Shown piece after piece: positions 44,799 through 54,094 of a stretch of DNA of 64,000 nt. The stretch's first letter is position 1. Every line of letters starts with the position of its first letter. The translations under genes and the position numbers were made by a program. Origin of the DNA: Pseudomonas marginalis. GTDB lineage: Bacteria; Pseudomonadota; Gammaproteobacteria; Pseudomonadales; Pseudomonadaceae. Below the pieces are notes generated by a model. The model was not told the origin of the DNA. It ran no database searches and saw only the letters and a program-made list of their open reading frames with translations. The stretch is from contig NZ_LKEG01000026.1 in assembly GCF_001645105.1 (NCBI RefSeq), positions 62,649-126,648 of the forward strand. Reading direction: 5' to 3'.

Positions 44799-46865
44799 AT
44801 GAGTTATCAGGTTCTTGCACGTAAATGGCGTCCGCGCTCGTTCCGCGAAATGGTCGGCCAGACCCATGTGCTCAAGGCTCTGATCAATGCCTTGGACAGC
44901 CAACGGCTGCACCACGCCTACCTGTTCACCGGTACTCGGGGCGTGGGCAAGACCACCATTGCGCGCATCATCGCCAAATGCCTGAACTGTGAAACCGGTA
45001 TCACTTCGACGCCCTGCGGCACGTGCTCGGTGTGCAAGGAAATCGACGAAGGGCGTTTCGTCGACCTGATCGAGATCGACGCCGCGAGCCGCACCAAGGT
45101 CGAAGACACCCGTGAGCTGCTCGACAACGTGCAGTACGCGCCAAGCCGCGGCCGCTTCAAGGTCTACCTGATCGACGAAGTGCACATGCTCTCCAGCCAC
45201 TCCTTCAACGCCTTGTTGAAAACCCTGGAAGAGCCGCCGCCCTACGTCAAATTCATCCTGGCCACCACCGACCCGCAGAAACTTCCTGCAACGATTCTGT
45301 CGCGGTGCCTGCAGTTCTCCCTGAAAAACATGACCCCCGAGCGGGTGGTCGAGCATTTGACCCACGTGCTGGGCGTCGAGAACGTACCGTTCGAAGACGA
45401 TGCCCTGTGGCTGCTCGGCCGCGCCGCCGATGGTTCGATGCGTGACGCCATGAGCCTCACCGACCAGGCCATTGCCTTTGGTGAGGGCAAGGTCATGGCC
45501 GCCGACGTGCGCGCCATGCTCGGTACCCTGGACCACGGCCAGGTATTCGACGTGCTGCACGCGCTGATCGAAGGCGACGCCAAGGCCTTGCTCGAGGCCG
45601 TGCGCCACTTGTCGGAGCAAGGTCCCGACTGGAATGGCGTGCTCTCGGAAATCCTTAATGTGCTGCACCGCGTTGCCATCGCCCAGGCGCTGCCTGAGGG
45701 TGTCGACAACGGCCATGGCGACCGCGACCGCGTGTTGGCCCTGGCCCAGGCGTTGCCGGCCGAAGACGTGCAGTTCTACTACCAGATGGGCCTGATCGGT
45801 CGCCGCGATCTGCCCCTGGCCCCCGACCCGAGGGGCGGCTTTGAAATGGTGCTGCTGCGGATGCTGGCCTTCCGGCCTGCCGACTCGGCAGACGCGCCGA
45901 GACAGCCGCTAAAGCCAGTGGGGATCAGCCAGGCCACAGTTGATTCCGCCAAACCAGTGGCTGGCGCGGCGGTGGTTGCGCCAGTGGTTGCTGCACCCGC
46001 GCCGGTTGCTTCGGTGCCTGCGCCTGAACCTGAGCCTGAACCAGTGTCTGCTGCGCCGGCGGTTGAGCCGGAACCGGTCAGCGCGCCTGAGCCGGTCGTC
46101 GACCTGCCTTGGAATGACCCGGTGGAGGCTGACGCCGACGTCGAGCGGGTGCCTGCCGTAGAGCCCGTGCTGGAAACCAGCGGCGAGCAGCCCGAGCTGA
46201 CGCCGATGCCCACGCCGACCCCGGACAGCGTGGTGCCGGATGCCCCCGAGTGGGTGTCCGCGCCGGTCCCCGAGCCCACCGTGGCCCAGGTGGAAGCTGC
46301 CACGCCGGGCATCGACCTCGACGACGAACCGCCGCTGGACGAGGACTACATCGAGCCGGACATGGATTCGGCCTACAGTTACTTGGACGACTTGGCCAGC
46401 GAACACACCGCCGAGCCGGCCCCCGAGCCCGAGGCGGAACCCGCTGCGGCCCCGGCCACCGGCCTGGCCCTGCAATGGCTGGAGCTGTTCCCGAAACTGC
46501 CGATTTCCGGCATGACCGGCAGCATCGCCGCCAACTGCACACTGATCTCCATTGAGGGCGACCACTGGCTGTTGCACCTGGACCCGGCCCACAGCGCCCT
46601 GTTCAACGCGACCCAGCAACGCCGCCTCAACGATGCACTGAACCAGTATCATGAGCGCCCGCTGACCATCACCATCGAGCTGATCAAGCCCGAGCAGGAA
46701 ACCCCGGCCCAGGCCGCGACCCGCCGGCGTATCAACCGCCAGCGCGAGGCCGAGGATTCGATCCAGGGTGATCCACTCATCCAGCAAATGATGCAACAGT
46801 TCGGTGCGGTCGTCCGTCACGATACTATTGAACCCGTCGAAGCCCCGGTGCCTCAGGCGTCATAA
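44799..46865 (+). CDS. dnaX: DNA polymerase III subunits gamma/tau
   Basis: A 688-residue clamp-loader subunit. The AAA+ module has Walker A GTRGVGKTTIARI near residue 45, a four-cysteine zinc site (CLNCETGITSTPCGTCSVC) near 64-82, Walker B LIDEVHMLSSHSFNALL near 126, and the SRC motif (LSRCLQFSLKN) near 168. A Pro/Glu/Val-rich linker runs from about 375 to 550, and a C-terminal tau domain follows. I saw no A-AAA-AAG heptamer for programmed frameshifting, so a short gamma form is not evident. ybaB and recR follow as in most gamma-proteobacteria. Confidence 0.97.
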   Translation: MSYQVLARKWRPRSFREMVGQTHVLKALINALDSQRLHHAYLFTGTRGVGKTTIARIIAKCLNCETGITSTPCGTCSVCKEIDEGRFVDLIEIDAASRTKVEDTRELLDNVQYAPSRGRFKVYLIDEVHMLSSHSFNALLKTLEEPPPYVKFILATTDPQKLPATILSRCLQFSLKNMTPERVVEHLTHVLGVENVPFEDDALWLLGRAADGSMRDAMSLTDQAIAFGEGKVMAADVRAMLGTLDHGQVFDVLHALIEGDAKALLEAVRHLSEQGPDWNGVLSEILNVLHRVAIAQALPEGVDNGHGDRDRVLALAQALPAEDVQFYYQMGLIGRRDLPLAPDPRGGFEMVLLRMLAFRPADSADAPRQPLKPVGISQATVDSAKPVAGAAVVAPVVAAPAPVASVPAPEPEPEPVSAAPAVEPEPVSAPEPVVDLPWNDPVEADADVERVPAVEPVLETSGEQPELTPMPTPTPDSVVPDAPEWVSAPVPEPTVAQVEAATPGIDLDDEPPLDEDYIEPDMDSAYSYLDDLASEHTAEPAPEPEAEPAAAPATGLALQWLELFPKLPISGMTGSIAANCTLISIEGDHWLLHLDPAHSALFNATQQRRLNDALNQYHERPLTITIELIKPEQETPAQAATRRRINRQREAEDSIQGDPLIQQMMQQFGAVVRHDTIEPVEAPVPQAS

Positions 46866-46907
46866 CACCGGGCTACTAATTGATCCACGTACTTTGAGGT
46901 GATTCCC

Positions 46908-47246
46908 ATGATGAAAGGTGGCATGGCCGGCCTGATGAAGCAGGCGCAGCAGATGCAGGAAAAGATGGCCAAGATGCAGGAAGAACTGGCCAACGCCGAA
47001 GTCACCGGTAAAGCCGGTGGCGATATGGTCAGCGTGGTGATGACCGGTCGTCACGACATCAAGCGCGTGAGCATCGACCCAAGCGTCCTGCCGGGCGTTG
47101 GCGAAGATGACCTGGAAATGCTCGAGGCGCTGTTCGCCGCGGCCGTTAACGACGCCGTGCGCAAGATCGAAGCCAACAGCCAGGAAAAAATGGGCGGCGT
47201 GACCGCCGGCATGCAACTGCCACCGGGCATGAAGCTGCCGTTCTGA
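46908..47246 (+). CDS. ybaB: YbaB/EbfC nucleoid-associated protein
   Basis: A 112-residue dimeric DNA-binding protein. A long N-terminal helix ([20 protein letters not shown]) is followed by the beta-sheet core ([20 protein letters not shown]) and a C-terminal helix. It lies 42 bp after dnaX and is part of the dnaX-ybaB-recR group, although an oxidoreductase gene intervenes here before recR. The ATG at 46908 follows TGAGGTGATTCCC. Confidence 0.95.
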
Positions 47247-47271
47247 TCGATGTGTTTTAGCTACACTCCAC

Positions 47272-47299
47272 TGCCAGGCCACGTGCCTGGCATTTTTTT
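47272..47299 (+). terminator. Terminator after ybaB
   Basis: TGCCAGGCCACGTGCCTGGCA followed by seven T. Confidence 0.92.
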
Positions 47300-47379
47300 G
47301 TGTGCCAATTGGATCGAACCCTGGTACGCCACGCAGGGTCTGCACCCTATACCGATACATTCGATAAAGGAGCCCCCTC

Positions 47380-48414
47380 ATGCCTCAAGAACCGATCCTG
47401 AACCAGCGCATTGTCCTGGTCTCACGCCCTCAAGGCGCACCGACCCCGGAAAATTTCCGCCTGGAGCGTGTGAATCTGCCTGACTTGGCTGACGGCCAGG
47501 TCCTGCTGAAAACCCTGTACCTGTCCCTCGACCCCTACATGCGCGGACGTATGAGCGATGCACCGTCCTACGCAGCTCCGGTGGAAATCGACGAAGTGAT
47601 GACCGGTGGCGCTGTCAGCCGTATCGAACAGTCGCGTAACCCGAAATTCGAAGTGGGCGACCTGGTCGTCGGCGCTACCGGCTGGCAGAGTCATAGCATT
47701 TCCGATGGTCGCAACCTGATCCCGGTGCCTAGCGGCCTGGCGAGCCCGTCCATGGCCTTGGGTGTGTTGGGCATGCCGGGTATGACCGCCTACATGGGCC
47801 TGATGGACATCGGGCAGCCCAAGGCGGGCGAAACCCTGGTGGTCGCCGCAGCGTCCGGCGCGGTGGGCTCGGTGGTGGGGCAGGTGGCCAAGCTCAAAGG
47901 CTTGCGTGTAGTGGGCATCGCAGGGGGCGCCGACAAATGCCGCTACGTGGTGGACGAATTGGGCTTTGATGCCTGCGTCGACCACAAGAGTGCGAATTTT
48001 GCCGATGACTTGGCCCAAGCGTGTTTCAACGGTGTGGACATCTATTTTGAAAACGTCGGCGGCAAGGTCTTTGATGCCGTGATGCCGCTGCTTAACCCCA
48101 AGGCGCGCATTCCGTTGTGCGGCCTGATCGCCGGCTACAACGCCCACGAGGCGCCCAGCGGTCCTGACCGGTTGCCCGCACTGCAGCGTACGTTGCTGAC
48201 CAAGCGTGTGCGCATCCAGGGCTTTATCGTGTTCGATGACTACGGTGATCGCCAGCCGGAGTTCCTCAGCGCCATGGCGCCGTGGGTGCGCGATGGCAAG
48301 ATTAAATTCCGCGAGGATGTGGTCGACGGCCTGGAGCAGGCACCCGAGGCCTTTATCGGTTTGCTGGAAGGGCGCAACTTCGGCAAGTTGGTGGTGCGCG
48401 TCGCGCAGGATTGA
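47380..48414 (+). CDS. NADP-dependent oxidoreductase, CurA/YncB-like (zinc-free MDR)
   Basis: A 344-residue medium-chain reductase. The N-terminal catalytic domain has the family's LKTLYLSLDPYMRGRMSD near residue 46. The Rossmann domain has AASGAVGSVVGQVAKLKGLR near 163 and IYFENVGGKVFDAVMPLLN near 223. It lacks structural zinc cysteines, as expected for leukotriene-B4-dehydrogenase/curcumin-reductase types that reduce alkenal or alkenone double bonds with NADPH. It sits between ybaB and recR with its own upstream terminator, so it is probably a separate unit. Confidence 0.92.
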   Translation: MPQEPILNQRIVLVSRPQGAPTPENFRLERVNLPDLADGQVLLKTLYLSLDPYMRGRMSDAPSYAAPVEIDEVMTGGAVSRIEQSRNPKFEVGDLVVGATGWQSHSISDGRNLIPVPSGLASPSMALGVLGMPGMTAYMGLMDIGQPKAGETLVVAAASGAVGSVVGQVAKLKGLRVVGIAGGADKCRYVVDELGFDACVDHKSANFADDLAQACFNGVDIYFENVGGKVFDAVMPLLNPKARIPLCGLIAGYNAHEAPSGPDRLPALQRTLLTKRVRIQGFIVFDDYGDRQPEFLSAMAPWVRDGKIKFREDVVDGLEQAPEAFIGLLEGRNFGKLVVRVAQD

Positions 48415-48479
48415 GGATTTGACGCTAATCCGGGGCGCGGGTATAAACCGCGTCTCGTTGTTTTGTCGGACCATTGCCC

Positions 48480-49082
48480 ATGAGCTTCAGCCCCCTGATT
48501 CGCCAACTGATCGACGCCCTGCGCACATTGCCGGGTGTCGGCCAGAAAACCGCCCAGCGTATGGCGCTGCAATTGCTCGAGCGTGATCGCAGCGGCGGCA
48601 CCCGGTTGGCCCAGGCCCTGAGCCAGGCTATGACCGGCGTGGGCCACTGCCGCCAGTGCCGCACCCTCACCGAGGAAGAGCTCTGCCCGCAATGCGCCGA
48701 CCCGCGCCGCGACGACACACTGCTGTGCGTCGTGGAGGGGCCCATGGATGTCTACGCGGTAGAGCAGACCGGCTATCGTGGGCGCTACTTTGTGCTCAAG
48801 GGCCACCTGTCGCCGCTGGACGGCCTTGGCCCGGAAGCCATCGGCATTCCGCAACTGGTGGCGCGCATCGAAGAGCAGGGCACCTTTACCGAAGTGATCC
48901 TGGCCACCAACCCGACGGTGGAAGGTGAGGCGACCGCGCATTACATCGCCCAATTGCTGACCAACAAAGGGCTGATCACCTCGCGCATCGCCCACGGCGT
49001 GCCGCTGGGTGGCGAGTTGGAGTTGGTGGATGGTGGGACGCTGGCGCATTCCTTCGCCGGGCGTAAACCCATCGCCCTCTAA
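48480..49082 (+). CDS. recR: Recombination mediator RecR
   Basis: A 200-residue protein of the RecFOR pathway that helps load RecA at gaps. The N-terminal helix-hairpin-helix ([20 protein letters not shown] near residue 17), the C4 zinc finger ([16 protein letters not shown] near 57-72) and the Toprim domain ([15 protein letters not shown] near 83) are all in order. ATG 48480 is chosen; the TTG six bases upstream is not needed. Confidence 0.97.
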   Translation: MSFSPLIRQLIDALRTLPGVGQKTAQRMALQLLERDRSGGTRLAQALSQAMTGVGHCRQCRTLTEEELCPQCADPRRDDTLLCVVEGPMDVYAVEQTGYRGRYFVLKGHLSPLDGLGPEAIGIPQLVARIEEQGTFTEVILATNPTVEGEATAHYIAQLLTNKGLITSRIAHGVPLGGELELVDGGTLAHSFAGRKPIAL

Positions 49083-49099
49083 AGACCACCGCACTACAA

Positions 49100-49230
49100 A
49101 TGTGGGAGCTGGCTTGCTGTGGTGAGCGGGCTTGCTGTGGTGAGCGGGCTTGCCCCGCGCTGGGCTGCGAAGCAGCCCCATTAGATTTGCTGGGAGACTG
49201 GTTCCTTCACCACAGCAAGCCCCTTCCACA
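49100..49230. repeat. REP cluster downstream of recR
   Basis: GTGAGCGGGCTTGC occurs twice in tandem at 49120-49155, then a full element to 49182 and a decayed inverted copy at 49205-49230. Fragments of both REP families are mixed here (TGTGGGAGCTGGCTTGC at 49101). Confidence 0.75.
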
Positions 49231-49321
49231 TCGCGTTTGTGCCATTAGCAATCGCTGAGTACGGCTTGATAACCAAGCAAGCGCTTGGTAATTTCCCTCC
49301 ACCCCCCCGTGGAGTTTGCCG

Positions 49322-50470
49322 ATGTCTGCCTACCTGGACTACTTCGACCCCAGCCACCAATTGGTCCGCGACAGCGTGCGTCGCTTTGTCGAGCGTGAGC
49401 TGTTGCCAGGCATCGAGCAGTGGGAGGAGGCGGAAAGCTTTCCCCGCGAGCTGTACCTCAAGGCCGGCGCGGCGGGGATTCTCGGCATCGGTTATCCCGA
49501 AGCCCTGGGGGGTAGCCATGAAGGCGATCTGTTCGCCAAGGTGGCCGCCAGCGAGGAGTTGATGCGCTGCGGCTCTGGCGGTGTCGTGGCGGGGCTGGGG
49601 TCGTTGGATATCGGCCTGCCGCCCGTCGTCAAGTGGGCCCGGCCCGAGGTGCGCGAACGGGTGGCGCCGCAAGTGCTGTCGGGCGAAAAGATCATCGCCC
49701 TGGCGGTCACCGAACCGGGCGGCGGTTCCGATGTGGCCAGCCTGCAGACCCGCGCCATTCGTGACGGTGACCATTACCGCGTCAGCGGCAGCAAGACCTT
49801 CATCACCAGCGGCATCCGCGCCGATTTCTACACCGTGGCCGTGCGCACCGGCGGGCCGGGCTTTGCCGGTATCAGTCTGCTGCTGATCGAAAAAGACACC
49901 CCCGGTTTCAGCGTCGGCCAGCCGCTGAAGAAAATGGGCTGGTGGGCGTCGGACACGGCTGAATTATTCTTCGACGATTGCCGCGTGCCCGTAGGCAACC
50001 TGATCGGTGCCGAGAACATGGGCTTTGCCTGCATCATGGGCAACTTCCAGAGCGAACGCCTGGTCTTGGCCCTGATGGCCAACATGACCGCGCAAATGGC
50101 CTTGGAGGAAAGCCTCAAATGGGCGGCCCAGCGCGAAGCGTTCGGCAAGCCTATCGGTAAATTCCAAGTGCTCAAGCATCGCCTGGCAGAGATGGCCACT
50201 GCCGTAGAGGTCTCCCGCGAATTCACCTACCGCCAGGCGGCAAAAATGGCCGCAGGTATCAGCGTGATCAAGGAGATTTCGATGGCCAAGAACCTGGCCA
50301 CCGACACCGCCGACCGCGTCACCTACGACGCGGTGCAGATCCTCGGTGGCCAGGGGTATATGCGCGGCAGCCTGGTGGAGCGGCTGTACCGTGACAACCG
50401 CATCCTGTCCATAGGTGGCGGTACGCGTGAAGTGATGAATGAGATCATCAGCAAGCAGATGGGGTTGTGA
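49322..50470 (+). CDS. Acyl-CoA dehydrogenase
   Basis: A 382-residue flavoenzyme. The family signature is present: ALAVTEPGGGSDVASLQTRA near residue 125 and KTFITSGIRADFYTVAV near 157. The C-terminal region has the signature QAFGKPIGKFQ-like REAFGKPIGKFQVLKHRLAEM near 278 and VQILGGQGYMRGSLVERLYR near 340. It would oxidise an acyl-CoA at the alpha-beta bond in fatty acid or branched-chain catabolism; chain length cannot be told. It stands alone between REP elements with no electron-transfer or hydratase partner nearby. ATG 49322 follows GGAGTTTGCCG. Confidence 0.93.
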   Translation: MSAYLDYFDPSHQLVRDSVRRFVERELLPGIEQWEEAESFPRELYLKAGAAGILGIGYPEALGGSHEGDLFAKVAASEELMRCGSGGVVAGLGSLDIGLPPVVKWARPEVRERVAPQVLSGEKIIALAVTEPGGGSDVASLQTRAIRDGDHYRVSGSKTFITSGIRADFYTVAVRTGGPGFAGISLLLIEKDTPGFSVGQPLKKMGWWASDTAELFFDDCRVPVGNLIGAENMGFACIMGNFQSERLVLALMANMTAQMALEESLKWAAQREAFGKPIGKFQVLKHRLAEMATAVEVSREFTYRQAAKMAAGISVIKEISMAKNLATDTADRVTYDAVQILGGQGYMRGSLVERLYRDNRILSIGGGTREVMNEIISKQMGL

Positions 50471-50492
50471 TGTGCAGTGCTGCGGATGGCCT

Positions 50493-50585
50493 CATCGGGG
50501 GCAAGCCCCCTCCCACATTTGATCGTATTCACAACATATGAATGTGTGAACCCAACTAAATGTGGGGCTTGCCCGCGAAGAGGCC
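50493..50585. repeat. REP fragments downstream of the acyl-CoA dehydrogenase
   Basis: CATCGGGGGCAAGCCCCCTC at 50493-50520 is a full copy of the second REP family. A degenerate inverted half (AAATGTGGGGCTTGCCCGCG) follows near 50558. Confidence 0.75.
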
Positions 50586-50599
50586 GGCCCAGGTAAACC

Positions 50600-51148
50600 T
50601 TAACGTTCAGTCAACGCAAACTGCGTCAAGCAAAACGTCGGAATCCCCATCTCTTCCAACCGCTGCGAGCCACCCAGCTCCGGCAGATCAATAATCGCCG
50701 CCGCTTCGAAGATCTTCGCCCCCATGCGCCGCACCAGGTTCGCCGCGGCGATCAGGGTGCCGCCGGTGGCGATCAAATCATCGAACATCAACACCGAGTC
50801 GCCCTCGCACAGGCTGTCCGCGTGCACTTCCAGGAAGGCCTCGCCGTACTCGGTCTGATAACCCTCGGCCAGCACGTCGGCGGGCAGCTTGCCCTGCTTG
50901 CGGAACAGGATCAGCGGCTTGTTCAGTTGGTAGGCGATGATCGAGCCGATCAGGAAGCCCCGTGCATCCATCGCGCCGATATGGGTGAAGTCGGCTTCGA
51001 CATAACGCTGGGCAAAGCTGTCCGCTACCAGGCGCAGGGCGCGGGGCGATTGGAACAGGGGAGTGATGTCACGAAAGATCACCCCAGGCTTGGGGAAGTC
51101 GATGACGGGGCGGATCAGGGATTTGATGTCGAACGAATCGAAGGTCAT
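50600..51148 (-). CDS. apt: Adenine phosphoribosyltransferase
   Basis: A 182-residue purine salvage enzyme making AMP from adenine and PRPP. The PRPP-binding motif [20 protein letters not shown] is near residue 120 and [20 protein letters not shown] is near 61. It is in the same orientation as anr downstream of it on the minus strand reading, a common pairing in Pseudomonas. Confidence 0.96.
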   Translation of the reverse strand: MTFDSFDIKSLIRPVIDFPKPGVIFRDITPLFQSPRALRLVADSFAQRYVEADFTHIGAMDARGFLIGSIIAYQLNKPLILFRKQGKLPADVLAEGYQTEYGEAFLEVHADSLCEGDSVLMFDDLIATGGTLIAAANLVRRMGAKIFEAAAIIDLPELGGSQRLEEMGIPTFCLTQFALTER

Positions 51149-51254
51149 CGTCGAAGAGTCCTGGGCTGGAAACGGACTCGAAGTATACCTGCGACCTCGC
51201 CGATTGGCGCGCCGCAGGTGTCTGGATCAACCCTTCTCTTAACCTTCGAGTGTC

Positions 51255-51989
51255 TCAACCTTCGAGCGAACCACCGGCCAGTGCACACAGCTGGATCGGG
51301 TCGAGGATATGCACTTCCTTGCCTTCGGCGGCAAGCAGTGAGTTCTGCTGGAAGCGGGTGAATACGCGGGACACGGTTTCCACCGCGAGGCCCAGGTAGT
51401 TGCCGATTTCATTGCGCGACATGCTCAGGCGGAACTGGTTGGCCGAGAAACCACGGGCACGGAACCGTGCGGACAGGTTGACCAGGAACGTGGCGATGCG
51501 CTCGTCGGCGGTTTTCTTCGACAACAGCAGCATCATTTGTTGGTCGTCGCGAATCTCGCGGCTCATCACCCGCATCAGCTGGCGACGCAGTTGCGGCAAT
51601 TGCAGGGCCAGTTCGTCCAGGCGTTCGAAGGGGATTTCGCACACCGATGTGGTCTCCAGGGCCTGGGCCGACACCGGGTGAATCTCGGTGTCCATGCCCG
51701 ACAACCCCACCAGTTCGCTGGGCAGGTGGAAACCGGTGATCTGCTCTTCGCCGCCATCGCTCAGGCTGAACGTCTTCAACGCACCCGAACGCACTGCATA
51801 AACGGAATCGAACTTGTCGCCCTGGCGAAACAGAAACTCGCCTTTTTTCAGCGGGCGACCGCGTTTAACGATTTCGTCCAGCGCTTCCATGTCTTCCAAA
51901 TTCAGTGAAAGTGGCAAGCAGAGGGGGGCCAGGCTGCAATCCTTGCAATGGGCCTGGCTGTGAGCGCGCAGTTTAACTGGCTCGGACAT
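51255..51989 (-). CDS. anr: Anaerobic regulator Anr (Fnr/Crp family)
   Basis: A 244-residue oxygen-sensing activator. Four cysteines for the [4Fe-4S] cluster are present: Cys15, Cys18 and Cys24 near the N-terminus and Cys117. The cyclic-nucleotide-like beta-roll follows, and the C-terminal helix-turn-helix is [20 protein letters not shown], with the Glu-Ser-Arg contacts expected for TTGAT-N4-ATCAA sites. Such boxes occur upstream of hemN, ccoG and ccoN in this window. Without oxygen the protein dimerises and activates microaerobic genes. Confidence 0.97.
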   Translation of the reverse strand: MSEPVKLRAHSQAHCKDCSLAPLCLPLSLNLEDMEALDEIVKRGRPLKKGEFLFRQGDKFDSVYAVRSGALKTFSLSDGGEEQITGFHLPSELVGLSGMDTEIHPVSAQALETTSVCEIPFERLDELALQLPQLRRQLMRVMSREIRDDQQMMLLLSKKTADERIATFLVNLSARFRARGFSANQFRLSMSRNEIGNYLGLAVETVSRVFTRFQQNSLLAAEGKEVHILDPIQLCALAGGSLEG

Positions 51990-52142
51990 TTCTTAAATCC
52001 TTGTGGGAAAACACACATAAGACGTAAGGGTAACGCACTGGGTGGCAGTGAGGCCAGCCTGTACAAAAAAACGACAGCCGTATAAAGCTTTTTGTATCGA
52101 GGTCGATACAGCAGGCATACCTATTTAGCCGGAGCCTGGATC

Positions 52143-52610
52143 ATGTCTGTTATAGCCGCCTACAACCCTGCCATCCGCATTCCGACTGTGCCGGATGCAA
52201 AACCATTGGCTGAGGCCAAGGAAGAAGCACCAGGCGCTGAAACGGCTACTGCACCCAAGGTGGTTGAAGGTGTGACCGTGACTATTTCCGCCGATGCCTT
52301 CAAAGCCGCTGGTGCGGCGAAAAGCTCCAATGCGGATATCGATGACAGTGGTTTGGACGACAACGTCAAACAGGTGCTGAAAATGATCCGCCAACTGAAA
52401 CAGCAGATCGCCGAAAAACAGGCCGAACTGGCGGCAGTCGCGGCGGCCAATAACCTCTCGCCCGAAGAGGCTCGAGCCAAGACCAGTGCTCTGCAAAGCG
52501 AAATCAGTGCTTTGCAGGCGGGCCTGATGTCGGCTCAGACCTCCCTGGCCAAGTCGATGAAAGGTATGAGCGCCAACGACTCGATGAAGGCCGCCTCGTT
52601 GTCGATGTAA
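52143..52610 (+). CDS. Conserved protein of unknown function next to anr
   Basis: A 155-residue protein with no signal peptide or membrane helix. The N-terminal third is low-complexity (Ala/Pro/Glu). Residues about 75-125 form a likely coiled coil (LDDNVKQVLKMIRQLKQQIA and following AEKQ/ELAAVAA), and a second helix spans about 115-145. The start at 52143 follows GGAGCCTGGATC. It is divergent from anr and its last base abuts the last base of hemN on the other strand. P. aeruginosa has an unknown gene in the same place, so it is conserved; no function is known to me. Confidence 0.8.
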   Translation: MSVIAAYNPAIRIPTVPDAKPLAEAKEEAPGAETATAPKVVEGVTVTISADAFKAAGAAKSSNADIDDSGLDDNVKQVLKMIRQLKQQIAEKQAELAAVAAANNLSPEEARAKTSALQSEISALQAGLMSAQTSLAKSMKGMSANDSMKAASLSM

Positions 52611-53993
52611 TCAGATCACCCGTGAAAATCGTTGCCGATTCTGGTGCTCCAGGTAGGCATCGAACACCATGCACACCGACCGCACCAGCAGTCGCCCGGC
52701 GGGCAATACACGAATGCCCTGGGCGTCGAGTTCGATCAGGCCATCTTCGGCCATTGCCTGGAGTTGCGGCCAGATCTCCTCGAAATACCCACGAAAATCA
52801 ATGTTGAATGCCTGCTCGATCTTCTCGAATGCCAGGCTGAAATTGCAGATCAGCTGCTGAATCACTTCCCGTCGCAAGCGATCGTCCGTGGTGCAGACCA
52901 GCCCGCGGCTGGTGGCCAGTTGCGCGCCCGCCAAGGTGTTCTGGTAGCCGGTGAGGTCACTGCTGTTCTGGCAGTAAAGATCACCGATCTGGCTGATCGC
53001 CGACACCCCGAGCCCGATCAAGTCGCAATGGCCGTGGGTGGTGTAGCCCTGAAAGTTGCGTTGCAGGGTGCCTTCTTCCTGGGCGATGGCCAGTTCGTCG
53101 TCCGGCAGGGCGAAGTGGTCCATGCCGATGTAGCGGTACCCGGCCTGGGTCAGTTGCTCGATGGTGGTTTGCAGCATCAGCAGCTTTTCCGCCGGGGAGG
53201 GCAGGTCGTCGGTGTTGATGCGCCGCTGGGGCATGAAGCGTTCCGGCAGGTGGGCGTAGTTGAACACCGACAGGCGGTCCGGTTGCAACTTGATCACTTC
53301 CTCTACCGTGCGCGCGAAGTTGATGGGCGTTTGCTTGGGCAGGCCGTAAATCAGGTCGATATTGATCGAGCGAAATTGCAGCGTACGTGCCGCATCGATC
53401 ACCGCGCGGGTTTCCTCCAGGCTTTGCAGGCGATTGACGGCCCGTTGCACCTCGGGGTCGAGGTCTTGCAGGCCGATGCTTACGCGGTTGAAACCCAGCT
53501 CACGCAGCAGGCCCATGGTGGCCCAGTCGGCTTCACGCGGGTCGATCTCGATGCCGTAGTCGCCGGAATCATCATCCAGCAGGTTGAAGTGCTGGCGCAG
53601 GCAGTTCATGACCTGGCGCAATTCGTCGTGGCTGAGAAAGGTCGGCGTGCCGCCGCCGAAGTGCAGCTGTTCCACCGGTTGTTTCGGGTCGAGGTGGCAG
53701 GCCACCAGCTGGATTTCCTGCTCCAGCCGTTGCAGGTAGGGCAGGGCGCGGCCGCGGTCCTTGGTGATCACCTTGTTGCAGGCACAGTAATAGCAAATGT
53801 TGGCGCAGAACGGCACATGCACATACAGCGACAGCGGCCGCGCGGCCTTGCGGCTCTCACGCAGGGCGTGGAGCAGGTCAAAGGTGCCGACCTGGCTGTC
53901 GAATTGTACGGCGGTGGGGTAGGACGTGTAGCGCGGTCCCGCCAGGTCGTAACGGTGAATCAGATTGGTGTCCCAACGAATGGCGTCGAGCAT
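52611..53993 (-). CDS. hemN: Oxygen-independent coproporphyrinogen III oxidase
   Basis: A 460-residue radical-SAM enzyme that decarboxylates coproporphyrinogen III to protoporphyrinogen IX without oxygen. The [4Fe-4S] motif CANICYYCAC (CxxxCxxC plus the extra cysteine) is near residue 60. GGGTPTFLSHDELRQVM near 112 is the SAM-binding glycine motif. Length and C-terminal domain match HemN rather than HemW. A perfect Anr box lies 61 bp upstream of the start. Confidence 0.96.
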   Translation of the reverse strand: MLDAIRWDTNLIHRYDLAGPRYTSYPTAVQFDSQVGTFDLLHALRESRKAARPLSLYVHVPFCANICYYCACNKVITKDRGRALPYLQRLEQEIQLVACHLDPKQPVEQLHFGGGTPTFLSHDELRQVMNCLRQHFNLLDDDSGDYGIEIDPREADWATMGLLRELGFNRVSIGLQDLDPEVQRAVNRLQSLEETRAVIDAARTLQFRSINIDLIYGLPKQTPINFARTVEEVIKLQPDRLSVFNYAHLPERFMPQRRINTDDLPSPAEKLLMLQTTIEQLTQAGYRYIGMDHFALPDDELAIAQEEGTLQRNFQGYTTHGHCDLIGLGVSAISQIGDLYCQNSSDLTGYQNTLAGAQLATSRGLVCTTDDRLRREVIQQLICNFSLAFEKIEQAFNIDFRGYFEEIWPQLQAMAEDGLIELDAQGIRVLPAGRLLVRSVCMVFDAYLEHQNRQRFSRVI

Positions 53994-54053
53994 GCGGGCG
54001 CTCCCCCGGATAGGCTAGTGGGCCGAGTCTAGGGGCTGGCCGGGGGGCGCACC

Positions 54054-54067
54054 TTGATTTGCATCAA
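54054..54067. promoter_or_regulatory. Anr box upstream of hemN
   Basis: TTGATTTGCATCAA matches TTGAT-N4-ATCAA at every position. It lies 61 bp before the hemN start on the minus strand, consistent with activation by Anr. Confidence 0.85.
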
Positions 54068-54094
54068 CAGGGAGCGGCGCTATGCCACAGCGCG

